This document shows positions 1-6,830 of a stretch of 21,281 nt of DNA, one piece after another. Where the stretch lies: positions 1 through 21,281 of the forward strand of contig CAMLFX010000053.1 in the NCBI GenBank assembly GCA_946479435.1, in the 5' to 3' direction. Within the stretch, counting starts at the first letter, position 1. The number at the start of each line of letters is the position of its first letter. A program made the position numbers and the translations under genes. The notes beneath the pieces are model-generated. The model saw only the letters and a program-made list of their open reading frames with translations. It ran no database searches and was not told where the DNA came from. The stretch comes from an uncultured Sphingobacteriales bacterium. Its GTDB lineage: Bacteria; Bacteroidota; Bacteroidia; Chitinophagales; Chitinophagaceae.

Positions 1-128
1 TGATAACAGCTATGGGTAAAGGTGTAAGCTTTATGGAAGGCACCCACGAATGGCACGGTATAGCCCCTAACGACAAGCAACTGGAAGAAGCTTTGAAAGA
101 GCTGACCCTTACTCAAAAAGACTATTAA
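1..128 (+). CDS. transketolase, N-terminal subunit (3' end only)
   Basis: Only the last 41 codons are in the window, read from base 3 to a TAA at 126-128. The peptide contains the run GKGVSFMEGTHEWHG followed by APNDKQLEEALKEL and ends nine residues later in TQKDY. This matches the close of the thiamine-diphosphate (N-terminal) half of split transketolases, where a K/MGKGVSFME...WHG segment lies just before the end of the roughly 275-285 aa subunit. A full-length transketolase would continue into the pyrimidine-binding domain, but here translation stops. The enzyme moves two-carbon ketol units in the non-oxidative pentose phosphate pathway and would need a separate C-terminal subunit. No such gene follows; the next gene is convergent, and a hairpin starts 16 bases after the stop. 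Identification rests on a short segment, so the family is likely but not certain. Confidence 0.75.
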   Translation, partial: ITAMGKGVSFMEGTHEWHGIAPNDKQLEEALKELTLTQKDY

Positions 129-144
129 TAAGTAAGAGCTATAT

Positions 145-183
145 AATGATAAAGGCCCCGCAATTTGCGGGGCCTTTATCATT
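145..183. terminator. bidirectional hairpin terminator between convergent genes
   Basis: A perfect inverted repeat has 18-bp arms at 145-162 and 166-183 around a 3-nt loop, with a GGCCCCGCA core flanked by A/T-rich ends that give a T-rich tail on each strand. It lies between the transketolase stop (128) and the acyl-CoA dehydrogenase. Its right arm overlaps the dehydrogenase stop codon (TAA read at 184-182), so it can end transcription from both sides. Its core is almost the same as that of the hairpin at 17295-17341. Confidence 0.85.
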
Positions 184-1321
184 ATTGTAATATCTCGCGG
201 CTGATAACCAGCTTTTGTATTTCTGATGTGCCTTCGCCAATGGTGCACAGCTTGCTGTCGCGGTAGAATTTCTCAACAGGGAAGTCTTTGGTATAACCAT
301 AACCGCCGAATATCTGTACTGCATCGGTTGATACCTGAACGGATACTTCTGAAGCGTAGTATTTAGCAAATGCAGACTCCTTGGTCATTCTTTCGCCACG
401 GTTCTTCATATCTGCTGCCTGGTATATCAGCATTTCAGATGCTTCTATTTTGGTGGCCATATCGGCCAGCTTGAAGGCGATAGCCTGGAAGTGCGATATT
501 GGTTGATCGAACTGGTAACGTTCTTTTGAGTATTTTAAAGAAGCCTCGTAAGCGCCTTTAGCTATACCTAAAGAAAGGGCGGCTATCGATATGCGGCCAC
601 CATCCAGCACTTTCATAGCCTGGCGGAAACCATCACCTACTTCGCCCATACGTTGTGCATCAGAGATGCGGCAATTATCGAACACCAGTTCGGCAGTTTC
701 TGAGGCACGCATACCCAGTTTGTTTTCCTTCTTACCCGAAGTAAAACCCGGCGTGCCCTTTTCAACTATAAATGCTGTGATATTACCCGATGTACGAGGC
801 TCGCCCGTGCGGGCCAATACTACAGCTACATCGCCGCTTATGGCATGGGTTATCCAGTTCTTGGTGCCATTCAGTATCCAGTCGTCGCCATCTTTTGTAG
901 CTGTGCAACGCATGTTACCGGCATCGCTACCTGTATTGGCTTCAGTTAGCCCCCATGCGCCTATCCATTCGGCAGTAGCCAGTTTTGGCAGGTATTTTTT
1001 CTTTTGCTCGTCGTTGCCAAAGTATAGAATATGACCTGTGCAAAGCGAGTTGTGTGCAGCTACAGAAAGGCCGATAGAACCACAAACTTTAGCTATTTCG
1101 CTGATAACGGTTACATATTCGAAATACCCCAGGCCGGAGCCACCGTATTCAGTAGGAACAAGAACACCCATCAAGCCCAGTTCGCCCAGTTTCTTGAACA
1201 CTTCTACAGGGAATTTCTGACTTTCGTCCCATTCCATCATTTGCGGGCGTATGTGCTTATTGGCGAAATCGCGTATCATGCTCGCGATCTCAATCTGGGT
1301 ATCAGTCTGCTTAAAATCCAT
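182..1321 (-). CDS. acyl-CoA dehydrogenase (short/medium-chain type)
   Basis: A 379-aa FAD flavoenzyme predicted to make the alpha,beta double bond in a fatty-acyl or branched-chain acyl-CoA, passing electrons to an electron-transfer flavoprotein. Visible are the N-terminal helical domain (about 1-115), the FAD-contact segment LTEANTGSDA (125-134) with NGTKNWITHA (151-160), and the C-terminal helical domain with IFGGYGYTKDFPVEKFYRD (337-355). E363 in IGEGTSEIQ is at the position of the catalytic base of the short/medium-chain branch; the residue before it is Gly rather than the more usual Tyr. The frame extends two codons further to a TTG, but the ATG at 1321 gives MDFKQTD, exactly the 379-residue length of the paralogue at 17358-18497. 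Substrate length cannot be read from sequence alone. It appears monocistronic, with a weak -7-like TAAAATTG upstream. Confidence 0.93.
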   Translation of the reverse strand: MDFKQTDTQIEIASMIRDFANKHIRPQMMEWDESQKFPVEVFKKLGELGLMGVLVPTEYGGSGLGYFEYVTVISEIAKVCGSIGLSVAAHNSLCTGHILYFGNDEQKKKYLPKLATAEWIGAWGLTEANTGSDAGNMRCTATKDGDDWILNGTKNWITHAISGDVAVVLARTGEPRTSGNITAFIVEKGTPGFTSGKKENKLGMRASETAELVFDNCRISDAQRMGEVGDGFRQAMKVLDGGRISIAALSLGIAKGAYEASLKYSKERYQFDQPISHFQAIAFKLADMATKIEASEMLIYQAADMKNRGERMTKESAFAKYYASEVSVQVSTDAVQIFGGYGYTKDFPVEKFYRDSKLCTIGEGTSEIQKLVISREILQ

Positions 1322-1392
1322 AATCAATTATTGTAATAACAGCAATTCAGAGCGCAATTTTACGATATTTTTCTGGGATGGCATATTAGGGT

Positions 1393-2064
1393 TTAATCAA
1401 TTGTTAGTATCTCAGTCAGTTGTGTGTAAACTGTATCGGGTATGCGCTGCAAACTGCGTAATTCAATGATACTTGTAAAAGGTTCATTTTTTCTTTTTTC
1501 TAATATTTTATGTGCCAGCCTGGGGCCAATGCCACGCAGGCGCACCAGTGTTATTGAATCGGCCTTGTTGAGGGAGATCTTCGGGATGCGGATATATGGC
1601 TTCAATGTTGCAAATTGTTCAGCTGTAAGCGTATATAATGGTTTCAGGTCTTCAGGCACATAGAAGTGTTTGCCTTTTGCCCGCCAGTGCATAAGGATAG
1701 CAGTGGTCTTTTCAGGCAAACCCATTTTTCGGAAGCCCGCACTATCCAAGGTATTGGGGTCGAAAGGGAAAGGTGCTAGCTTGATTTGTTCTGTTTTGTT
1801 GTGTTCCGCAAGTTTTGTATGGGCTGTGTTTGCAGCTATATTTTGTTCGAAGCCTTTACTGTGAGTATATACAGCCAATAACTTGTGCGACAATGCTGCA
1901 ATTGCGTTGTTCTGTTTTGTTGTAGTTTGTTGTAATGGGGTAGCAGAACTATAATTGAGAACAAGTTTTGTTGCAATAAAGAGGAGCAAGATAACAATAA
2001 GCGCAACAATGCCCATCCGTTCGGTACGGTTGAAGGATAGGTAAGATTGTATCAAGCGCTTCAT
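1393..2064 (-). CDS. ComEA-like helix-hairpin-helix membrane-anchored protein
   Basis: A 223-aa protein with one N-terminal transmembrane helix (about 17-36), a low-complexity Gln/Thr/Ala linker (40-100) and two helix-hairpin-helix units. The first (about 101-160) is FDPNTLDSAGFRKMGL followed by the YVPEDLKPLYTL segment. The second (about 164-222) is the classical form, LNKADSITLVRLRGIGPRLA followed by a helix and the PFTSIIELRSLQRIP repeat. The Gly-Ile-Gly hairpin (178-180) is the DNA-backbone contact of HhH domains. Related ComEA proteins bind incoming DNA at the membrane during natural transformation, but a double HhH layout on a short anchor is widespread in Bacteroidota and its role there is not established. 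It stands alone; no other competence gene is nearby. DNA binding is inferred from the fold, and a transformation role is only possible. Confidence 0.85.
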   Translation of the reverse strand: MKRLIQSYLSFNRTERMGIVALIVILLLFIATKLVLNYSSATPLQQTTTKQNNAIAALSHKLLAVYTHSKGFEQNIAANTAHTKLAEHNKTEQIKLAPFPFDPNTLDSAGFRKMGLPEKTTAILMHWRAKGKHFYVPEDLKPLYTLTAEQFATLKPYIRIPKISLNKADSITLVRLRGIGPRLAHKILEKRKNEPFTSIIELRSLQRIPDTVYTQLTEILTID

Positions 2065-2072
2065 GTCAATAG

Positions 2073-2080
2073 CAAAATTA
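2073..2080 (-). promoter_or_regulatory. candidate -7 box (TAATTTTG) for the HhH protein gene
   Basis: Read on the minus strand, TAATTTTG matches the Bacteroidota -7 consensus TAnnTTTG exactly and ends 8 bases before the ATG at 2064. I see no convincing -33 TTTG at the right spacing. The surroundings are very A/T-rich, so a chance match is possible. If real, the transcript would have almost no leader. Confidence 0.25.
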
Positions 2081-2286
2081 CTACAAATTACATAAATTTT
2101 AAAATCATTTTTACAATTTTATTTGCTATTCACTAGCCCAATATAGCCCAGCCACTTAACTTAAGCAACAAATTCACCGTTAAGATCATTCCGCACTAGA
2201 TATTGAAGTACCGCTATTGTCAAAGGGATTGGGTATATCCGGGTGAGGTGCCGAGAATAGGTGGCCGCTATTGTTTACATTTGCTT

Positions 2287-2898
2287 ATGGAAAACAGGAA
2301 AGCGCATTGGGAAAATGTATATGCTACCAAACAGCCCAATGAGGTAAGCTGGACACAGGCAATTCCTCAAACCTCCCTCAATTTTATACATAGCTTCAAT
2401 TTGCCTAAAACAGCAAAGATCATAGATATTGGTGGAGGTGACAGCACCCTGGTTGACTACCTGCTGGAAGAAGGTTTTGAAAATATAACCGTGCTCGATA
2501 TTTCAGCAAAAGCACTGGAAAGGGCAAAGGAACGCCTGGGCAATAAAGCAGGTAAAGTAAACTGGATAGTTTCGGATATTGTAGCATTTAAGCCGCAAAC
2601 CCAATATGATGTTTGGCACGATAGGGCAGCTTTTCATTTTTTGACAACGCCCGAACAAAAAGCAAAATATATAGAGATAGCAAAAGATGCCGTGCAACAA
2701 TATATGGTGATAGGCAGCTTTTCAGAGAGCGGTCCATTGAAATGTAGCGGGCTTGAAATAACACAGTACACAGAAGAAAAAATGGAAGAGGCTTTTTCTG
2801 CAAGCTTTGAGAAATTAGCCTGCATTACGGAAGACCATGTAACACCTTTTAATACAACACAAAATTTCCTGTTCTGCAGTTTTAAAAGACGTAAATAG
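2287..2898 (+). CDS. class I SAM-dependent methyltransferase
   Basis: A 203-aa single-domain Rossmann methyltransferase. Motif I is IIDIGGGDS (45-53), the SAM-binding glycine loop. The acidic end of strand 2 is D71 in VLDIS, an adenine-side acidic segment follows around D97, and the post-motif region is WHDRAAFHFL (110-119), a signature shared by a group of uncharacterised small methyltransferases. The substrate is unknown. The open frame reaches back to a TTG at 2203, but those 28 codons lack family character, and the ATG at 2287 gives the expected N-terminus MENRKAHWENVY. The DUF4287 gene follows after 7 bases, so the two are probably cotranscribed. The fold is secure, the role is not. Confidence 0.88.
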   Translation: MENRKAHWENVYATKQPNEVSWTQAIPQTSLNFIHSFNLPKTAKIIDIGGGDSTLVDYLLEEGFENITVLDISAKALERAKERLGNKAGKVNWIVSDIVAFKPQTQYDVWHDRAAFHFLTTPEQKAKYIEIAKDAVQQYMVIGSFSESGPLKCSGLEITQYTEEKMEEAFSASFEKLACITEDHVTPFNTTQNFLFCSFKRRK

Positions 2899-2905
2899 AT
2901 AGATA

Positions 2906-3118
2906 ATGAAAACTGAATACTGGGATGTAACAGATGAGCAATTGGTTGAAAAGACAGGTAAGAAGCTTGCGGAATGGCTGAAAATATTAGATGTATTTAA
3001 TGCTGCTGAGAAGAAATCGAATGATGTAGTGGCGTATTTGCAAACTGAATATGAGGTGCCGCGCTATTGGGCGCGTACGCTTACTACACGCTATTTGAAG
3101 GAGAAGGGGTTGAAATAA
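2906..3118 (+). CDS. DUF4287 domain protein
   Basis: A 70-aa, mostly helical, charged protein. The segment TGKKLAEWLKILDVFNAAEKK (17-37) followed by VVAYLQTEYEVPRYWARTLT (42-61) matches the DUF4287 pattern, with its conserved TGK..EW and a Trp-Ala-Arg/Gln-x-(L/I)-T end. No biochemical function is known for the domain; it is found alone or fused to other small domains. The ATG lies 7 bases after the methyltransferase stop, which suggests one transcript. It converges on the 141-aa gene at 3135 with only 16 bases between the stops and no hairpin. Confidence 0.8.
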   Translation: MKTEYWDVTDEQLVEKTGKKLAEWLKILDVFNAAEKKSNDVVAYLQTEYEVPRYWARTLTTRYLKEKGLK

Positions 3119-3134
3119 TAGCGTGCATAAAGAC

Positions 3135-3560
3135 CTATAGTGGACGCCCCAAAGTATAAGCGTCTTGAAATACTGGTTGTGCAAGTACCTCTAAAGTCAT
3201 CCCAGTTGCCGTGCAGTCAATAGTGCCTGTATGCGTTTCAATTTTAAAATGCCAAAGGGTTGTGCCATTAGGCGATGGCGTATTGTCTAAGCGTTCGATT
3301 GAGTCAATTGACAGACCAATAGTATTTCCAAAATCTAAATTTACTTTTACCGCGCTAACATGGTGAAAAATCAATTTACACGGAGATATCCAAAATTGAT
3401 ATCGCTGAATTTCACTGTTTAATACCCATTCAAAAATATAGTCAATATCTAGTGACAGTCCCCAATCGCCTACTTGTGGGAACGTGATTGAGTATATCTC
3501 AGAATCATGAAAACCTAAATTATCAAAGTCGTTGATATCCCAAAATCGTTTTACGTTCAT
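3135..3560 (-). CDS. conserved-looking hypothetical protein with FHDSEI motif
   Basis: A 141-aa soluble protein that I cannot assign to a named family. It starts MNVKRFWDINDFDNLGFHDSEIYSI. The HDSEI element (18-22) near the N-terminus, followed by alternating hydrophobic strands (SLDIDYIFEWVL, about 36-47) and a central IFHHVSAVKVNLDF segment (64-77), resembles small predicted beta-rich proteins that open with an 'HD(S/A)E(I/V)' strand; some immunity-type proteins share this opening. It lacks a signal peptide, membrane helix or cysteine cluster. It begins 9 bases after the GNAT stop, so the two are likely cotranscribed. Two 60-base lines inside it (3361-3480) hold only 19 and 24 G/C, lower than most neighbouring genes, which could point to separate origin. 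Function unknown. Confidence 0.7.
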   Translation of the reverse strand: MNVKRFWDINDFDNLGFHDSEIYSITFPQVGDWGLSLDIDYIFEWVLNSEIQRYQFWISPCKLIFHHVSAVKVNLDFGNTIGLSIDSIERLDNTPSPNGTTLWHFKIETHTGTIDCTATGMTLEVLAQPVFQDAYTLGRPL

Positions 3561-3569
3561 ATTCGTGTT

Positions 3570-4070
3570 TTAATGAAGTTCCTTTCTTAATACATGGTCG
3601 TTCATGTAAAAGCCATTGCCGATGTCTATATCCTCATCGTAAGCATTGCTAAATTCCATTTTCTTATAAAAGCTAAGAGCGTTATTATGACGATTTACGT
3701 TTAGTTCCAGTATGTGTTTACCAGCATCTATTACCGCTTGCTCTACATATTGCAGCAGCATTTTACCGTAACCTCTGCCCTGCGTTTCGGGCAGGCAGTA
3801 GAGCTTATGCAGTTTATAAATATCGGGGTTTTCGGTACGCGGACTGTAAGCGGCAAAGCCGACAGGTATTCCATTCTCGGCAAGTATAATATAGGTTTGT
3901 TCTTTAGATGCTATTTGTTGGCGCATAATTGCAGCGCTGTAAAACCTGTCAAGCATATAACGTACCTGTTCCGCACCCACAATGGGTTCGTAAGTTGGCC
4001 ACCAGGTAGTTTCTGCTATCTTCTGTATGGCAGGTATGTCTTCAATATTGGCCCGGTATATCTCTGTCAT
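3570..4070 (-). CDS. GNAT family N-acetyltransferase
   Basis: A 166-aa single-domain acetyltransferase. The acetyl-CoA pyrophosphate loop is Q97-G-R-G-Y-G102 (motif A), preceded by the strand KLHKLYCLP (86-94). Motif B is NVNRHNNALSFYKKMEF (124-140), whose N..A..FY.K..F pattern is typical of the fold. The N-terminal part (IEDIPAIQKIAETTWWPTYEPI) matches GNATs that acetylate small molecules or protein N-termini, but the acceptor cannot be predicted. It precedes the 141-aa unknown gene by 9 bases in what looks like a two-gene operon. A perfect -7 motif lies upstream at 4097-4104. Confidence 0.9.
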   Translation of the reverse strand: MTEIYRANIEDIPAIQKIAETTWWPTYEPIVGAEQVRYMLDRFYSAAIMRQQIASKEQTYIILAENGIPVGFAAYSPRTENPDIYKLHKLYCLPETQGRGYGKMLLQYVEQAVIDAGKHILELNVNRHNNALSFYKKMEFSNAYDEDIDIGNGFYMNDHVLRKELH

Positions 4071-4096
4071 GCTATTGTGCCCTGTAAATGGAATAA

Positions 4097-4104
4097 CAAA
4101 TATA
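4097..4104 (-). promoter_or_regulatory. candidate -7 box (TATATTTG) of the GNAT operon
   Basis: On the minus strand this octamer is TATATTTG, an exact TAnnTTTG match, 26 bases before the GNAT start codon. That would give a leader of about 20 bases. I do not see a clear -33 TTTG at 19-21 bases spacing, which lowers confidence. Confidence 0.4.
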
Positions 4105-4147
4105 GGCAGGCAAATAACAATGAATAGGGTATAGCATTAATAGATAT

Positions 4148-4179
4148 TTTGCCTTATATTTATACCCAAATATTCTTTG
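4148..4179 (+). promoter_or_regulatory. candidate promoter of the small lipoprotein gene
   Basis: TTTG at 4148-4151 is followed after 19 bases by TATTCTTTG (4171-4179), a -7-like box with one extra base between TA and TTTG. The ATG is at 4184, only 4 bases past the box, so the mRNA would be leaderless or nearly so. Confidence 0.3.
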
Positions 4180-4183
4180 TTGT

Positions 4184-4378
4184 ATGAAACAAATCGCCGC
4201 TATCGTTACAATTATCTGTACTATATCCCTGATGGCTACTTCATGCTCGCCCGTATATAATCCGGGTTATGATCATGGCATACGCCGCAATACCTATTAT
4301 CGTGCGTCGCCACCAAAGAAATTTGTACATGCACCTAAGCAACAGCAGGCGCCTGTTGTATATACTGCCAGCAAATAA
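4184..4378 (+). CDS. small predicted lipoprotein
   Basis: A 64-aa protein with Lys2, a hydrophobic core (IAAIVTIICTISLMA, 4-18) and a lipobox-like ATSC with Cys21 as the candidate lipidation site. The mature part of about 44 residues is rich in Tyr, Pro, Gln and basic residues (YNPGYDHGIRRNTYYRASPP, then KQQQAP) and has no recognisable fold. It would sit in the inner or outer membrane facing the periplasm. The -1 to -3 residues (S, T, A) are acceptable but not ideal for signal peptidase II. It stands alone, with its own candidate promoter and a downstream hairpin at 4404-4435. No function can be assigned. Confidence 0.65.
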   Translation: MKQIAAIVTIICTISLMATSCSPVYNPGYDHGIRRNTYYRASPPKKFVHAPKQQQAPVVYTASK

Positions 4379-4403
4379 TCTAATACTTTATTTTATATAA
4401 ACG

Positions 4404-4435
4404 AAAACGGGACTCAAAAAAATGAGCCCCGTTTT
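4404..4435. terminator. bidirectional hairpin terminator
   Basis: The stem pairs 4404-4415 with 4424-4435 around an 8-nt loop. It has a single A-C mismatch on the plus strand, which becomes a G-U wobble on the minus strand, and is followed by a T-run (4432-4437). It separates the convergent lipoprotein gene (+) and 61-aa gene (-), and is therefore predicted to be somewhat more stable for the minus-strand transcript. Confidence 0.75.
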
Positions 4436-4457
4436 TTACTTTTATATTTAGCAAACC

Positions 4458-4643
4458 TCAGTTTTCCATGTAATTGGGAGAAAGTAAAATATTCTCAGGT
4501 AAAAAATCTACCTGTTTTTTTCCCAGGTTGTACGCGTCCATTACAGCCTTTTGTATTTCAGCATAAACACCATTTCCCTGCAATGGGCAAGACAGATTAG
4601 CAAATGTCTTTTCTACCAGTTGTTTCAGCATTTCTTCTTTCAT
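4458..4643 (-). CDS. small hypothetical protein
   Basis: A 61-aa predicted soluble, helical protein (MKEEMLKQLVEKTFANLSC at the start, then EIQKAVMDAYNLGKKQVDFL). I do not recognise it. Support for a real gene is indirect: an ATG start with the in-frame Met-Lys-Glu-Glu opening, the amphipathic helix pattern, and a position just upstream of a strong minus-strand-capable terminator, in an interval with no better coding frame. There is no clear -33/-7 pair upstream; the nearest is GAAAATTA on the plus strand, one base from a -7 match. Confidence 0.5.
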   Translation of the reverse strand: MKEEMLKQLVEKTFANLSCPLQGNGVYAEIQKAVMDAYNLGKKQVDFLPENILLSPNYMEN

Positions 4644-4819
4644 GGCGCGTACTGTTTTGAAAATTAATAATACTTTCTTCGCTTATACTTAATAAAAGAC
4701 CGTACCAGACATTGATGCAGGATCTAAATGCCTGGATAACAATATATGTTGCCAAAATCCCCCTTTTTGTGACTCCACAAATTGTAGGTAAAACATGAGG
4801 CAGGGCGTATTTTTAGCCT

Positions 4820-6553
4820 ATGATGAGAAAATTGGCACTACTGGCCATAGCCATTTGTACAATATATACCACAAAAGCACAAATTATGAATACCAGATAT
4901 GAAGAGACGCATGGTGAAGAGACAGCAACCTATCCACAGGTAATTGATTTTTACCGTCAGCTTGATGAGCAATATGCAACTATTGAAATGAGAACAGCGG
5001 GCAGTACCGATGTTATATACCCATTGAATGTTGTGTACTATAATAATAAAGGCTTATTTGATGTGCAGCAATGGAAGGCCAACGGAGGAATAGTAATACT
5101 GATAAATAACGGCATACATCCCGGCGAGCCTGATGGCGTGGATGCCTGCATGATGCTGCTGCGCGATGCTGCAAACGGGAAGATAAAAATACCCGATAAT
5201 GTAATGCTGGCGGTGATACCTGTATTTAATATAGGTGGTATGCTGAACAGGGGCAGCTATAGCCGCGCTAACCAGAATGGTCCCAAAGAATACGGCTTCA
5301 GGGGTAATGCGCAGAACTACGACCTGAACCGCGATTTTATAAAAATGGATGCTAAAGAGACAAAAAGCCTTGTGCAATTGTTTCATGAATTAGACCCGGA
5401 AGTGTTTGTTGACAACCACGTAAGCAACGGCGCCGATTACCAGCATATAATGACACTGCTTACTACGCAGCACAATAAGCTGGGTGGCGAAACGGGCAAG
5501 TATATGAACGATGTATTTGAACCGATGCTGTATAAGGATATGAAGGCCCGAGGTTACGACCTGGTGCCTTATGTGAACTACTGGGGCGATGAAGGGGTGG
5601 ACAAAGGATGGGAAGGTTTTTATGATTATCCAAGGTTTACCAGTGGGTTTGCTTCGCTGTTTCAAACGATGGCTTTTGTGCCGGAAACGCACATGCTGAA
5701 ATCATACAAGCAAAGAGTAGAATCGACCTATGCCCTGATGGAATCGTTCATCAAGCTGGCATCAGAAAATGCGGCAGCTATAAAGAATGCACGTATCGCA
5801 GACAGGAAAGCTTTGCTGACTGCGACGCAATTACCAATTGATTGGCAACTGGATAAAAGCAGGCCAACGGAAATAACCTTTAAAGGCTTTGCAGACGGCA
5901 GGAAGCCAAGTGAAGTATCGGGAGCGCCAAGATTGTATTACGACAGGAGTAAACCTTATACCAGGCAGGTGCCTTTCTACAATACTTATGCAGCCAGTAA
6001 AACTGTTGATGTGCCACGATCTTATATTATAAGTCAGGGGTGGGGTAAAATAATAGAACGGTTACAAGCTAATGGTGTGCTGATGAAACAACTGGATATA
6101 GATACTGCAATGAATGTGACCGTGTATTATATAGATGGCTATGAAACGGCGAAGATGCCTTATGAAGGGCACTACCTGCATACACAGGTTAAGTTGAGGA
6201 AAGAAAAACAACAGATACAATTCCGCAAAGGGGATTATATAATAAGTACTGCACAGGCGGCACGCAGGTATATAGTAGAAGTATTAGAGCCGGAGGCGCC
6301 CGATGCCTTCTTCGCATGGGGTTTGTTTGATGCAGTTTTGCAGCAGAAAGAACACTTCAGCGCTTATGTATTTGAAGATGACGCTGCAGCTTTGCTAAAG
6401 AAAGATGCTAACCTGCGTAAACTATTAGAAAATAAAAAACAGGCAGACACCAGCTTTGCAAAAGATGGCGCTGCCCAGCTTGAATTTATTTATAAACGCT
6501 CCCCGTATTACGAGCCAACGCACAACAGGTACCCGGTATTCAGGGTAGAGTAG
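4820..6553 (+). CDS. secreted M14-family zinc carboxypeptidase
   Basis: A 577-aa predicted exported metallopeptidase. A signal peptide (hydrophobic 5-15, cleavage likely after Ala20 in TTKA|Q) is followed by an M14 domain. H100 and E103 in GIHPGEPDG are the first zinc ligands (HxxE), NYDLNRDF (167-173) carries the substrate-binding Asn/Arg pair, and H200 in FVDNHVSNG is the third zinc ligand. E289 in VPETHML is the best candidate for the catalytic glutamate. It would remove C-terminal residues from peptides in the periplasm or outside the cell. Residues from about 330 to the end form a C-terminal region of unknown fold without a T9SS or anchor signal, so periplasmic location is more likely. 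The start could be either of two consecutive ATGs (4820 or 4823). The gene ends one base before the convergent pterin dehydratase stop. Confidence 0.9.
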   Translation: MMRKLALLAIAICTIYTTKAQIMNTRYEETHGEETATYPQVIDFYRQLDEQYATIEMRTAGSTDVIYPLNVVYYNNKGLFDVQQWKANGGIVILINNGIHPGEPDGVDACMMLLRDAANGKIKIPDNVMLAVIPVFNIGGMLNRGSYSRANQNGPKEYGFRGNAQNYDLNRDFIKMDAKETKSLVQLFHELDPEVFVDNHVSNGADYQHIMTLLTTQHNKLGGETGKYMNDVFEPMLYKDMKARGYDLVPYVNYWGDEGVDKGWEGFYDYPRFTSGFASLFQTMAFVPETHMLKSYKQRVESTYALMESFIKLASENAAAIKNARIADRKALLTATQLPIDWQLDKSRPTEITFKGFADGRKPSEVSGAPRLYYDRSKPYTRQVPFYNTYAASKTVDVPRSYIISQGWGKIIERLQANGVLMKQLDIDTAMNVTVYYIDGYETAKMPYEGHYLHTQVKLRKEKQQIQFRKGDYIISTAQAARRYIVEVLEPEAPDAFFAWGLFDAVLQQKEHFSAYVFEDDAAALLKKDANLRKLLENKKQADTSFAKDGAAQLEFIYKRSPYYEPTHNRYPVFRVE

Positions 6554-6790
6554 TTATTCGCCTAAGGCATCTATGGCTTCGGCCAGTTTGCGGTCTTTAT
6601 CGGTTACTATATCACCGGCATCGTGCGTGTTGAGCCATATCTCCAGTTTGTTGTAGGTATTGGTCCAGCGGGGGTGGTGTTGGTGATGCTCAGCCAGCTC
6701 AGCTACTCTCGACATGAAAGTGAAGGCATCTTTGAAGTCTTTGAACTCGTATTTGCGGTATAGCGCATTGTCTTTTTCTTCCCAGGCCAT
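6554..6790 (-). CDS. phhB: 4a-hydroxytetrahydrobiopterin dehydratase
   Basis: A 78-aa pterin-4a-carbinolamine dehydratase, slightly shorter than the usual 95-110. It dehydrates 4a-hydroxytetrahydrobiopterin, the product of aromatic amino acid hydroxylases, to recycle the pterin cofactor. The active-site signature is visible: AEHHQHHP (33-40) with H38-H39-P40, then Y46, H56 and the DKD at 64-66. An open frame runs back to 6862, but that would overlap the upstream SET gene; the ATG at 6790 gives MAWEEKDNALYRKYEF, a normal family N-terminus. It lies 40 bases after the SET gene on the same strand and is probably cotranscribed. No aromatic amino acid hydroxylase is in the window. The stop codon directly abuts that of the carboxypeptidase. 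Confidence 0.9.
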   Translation of the reverse strand: MAWEEKDNALYRKYEFKDFKDAFTFMSRVAELAEHHQHHPRWTNTYNKLEIWLNTHDAGDIVTDKDRKLAEAIDALGE

Positions 6791-6830
6791 AGTAATTGAT
6801 TTTAAAGAGGTTACTAATATAATTGTACCA

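Noticed and set aside
591..1034. Plus-strand open frame of 147 codons
   Set aside because: It is antisense to the acyl-CoA dehydrogenase and has no family character.
2203..2286. 28-codon upstream extension of the methyltransferase from a TTG, and a TACATTTG promoter-like motif at 2276-2283
   Set aside because: The extension does not resemble the family N-terminus. The motif ends only 3 bases before the ATG at 2287, would place the transcript start inside the gene, and has no -33 partner at the right distance.
3714..4127. Plus-strand open frame of 137 codons
   Set aside because: It is antisense to the GNAT gene, with unlikely composition.
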